A stretch of DNA of 11,450 nucleotides from Bog-473 sp035534235 (GTDB lineage: Bacteria > Actinomycetota > Acidimicrobiia > Acidimicrobiales > RAAP-2), in the NCBI GenBank assembly GCA_035534235.1, contig DATLSH010000075.1, positions 1-11,450 on the forward strand. Reading direction: 5' to 3'. This document shows, piece by piece, positions 11,450 to 11,450 of this stretch; within the stretch, counting starts at the first letter, position 1; every line of letters starts with the position of its first letter. Position numbers and translations under genes: made by a program. The notes below the pieces were generated by a model that was not told the DNA's origin, searched no databases, and saw only the letters and a program-made list of their open reading frames with translations.

Positions 11450-11450
11450 G

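Noticed and set aside
10245..11450. A 401-codon open frame on the plus strand across the IS
   Set aside because: It is antisense to the transposase, has no recognisable motifs and results from G+C-rich codon bias; the minus-strand frame has HTH and DDE motifs, a promoter and a ribosome site.
1..11450. Restriction-site avoidance as the reason for missing ATCGAG
   Set aside because: The complementary hexamer CTCGAT is present on the coding strand of resident genes (about 1025 and 7251), so the double-stranded motif is not absent.
1..11450. CRISPR array, tRNA, rRNA, riboswitch or phage/defence island
   Set aside because: No regularly spaced repeats, cloverleaf or conserved RNA elements, and no nuclease/helicase or methyltransferase genes were seen beyond VapBC.

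Overview
The window is G+C-rich and densely packed with genes. It has GTG starts, short gene overlaps and several families that are typical of actinobacteria: an SCO6745-like protein, a DUF2510 tail, bacterial PH (YdbS/YdbT-like) proteins and a TetR-P450 pair. I read it as chromosomal DNA of a free-living actinobacterium, possibly of the Acidimicrobiia type. That assignment is an inference from gene content, not a database result.

Layout. The first 356 bases are the end of pstB, the phosphate ABC transporter ATPase. A plus-strand run follows: acyl-CoA dehydrogenase (465-1688), M20 amidohydrolase (1692-2870), short-chain dehydrogenase (2893-3666) and an internally duplicated NIPSNAP/Dabb-like protein (3691-4401). 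The first two are 3 nt apart and the others 22-24 nt apart, so this looks like one catabolic operon. A plausible theme is hydrolysis of an amide or N-acyl conjugate plus acyl-CoA and alcohol/ketone oxidoreduction, but the substrate cannot be read from the sequence. A convergent SCO6745-like gene (5315-4395) overlaps the end of this run by 7 nt. Divergent from it are two coupled membrane PH-domain genes (5432-7410), the second with a fused C-terminal DUF2510 domain.

A complete VapBC-type toxin-antitoxin pair (7427-8088) follows directly on the PH genes, with an 8-bp inverted repeat at its start. Convergent to it is a minus-strand tetR-P450 operon (9996-8145). Divergent from tetR is the N-terminal stub of a dihydrodipicolinate-reductase-like gene (10035-10219), cut by a complete IS630-family element (10222-11447). 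The element has 13-bp perfect terminal inverted repeats, a TA target duplication inside CTAG, and an intact DDE transposase. The window ends one base after the duplication.

The most unusual observation is a codon-pair rule. All 12 Ile-Glu pairs in the resident genes are written ATT-GAG or ATT-GAA, although ATC is by far the commoner isoleucine codon elsewhere and ATC-GAC/GAT is used freely. The three Ile-Glu pairs in the vapC toxin and the IS630 transposase are all ATC-GAG. The pair therefore separates resident genes from mobile ones here and may reflect an undescribed constraint on AUC-GAR in this lineage. I found no CRISPR array, tRNA, rRNA or clearly novel multi-gene defence system.
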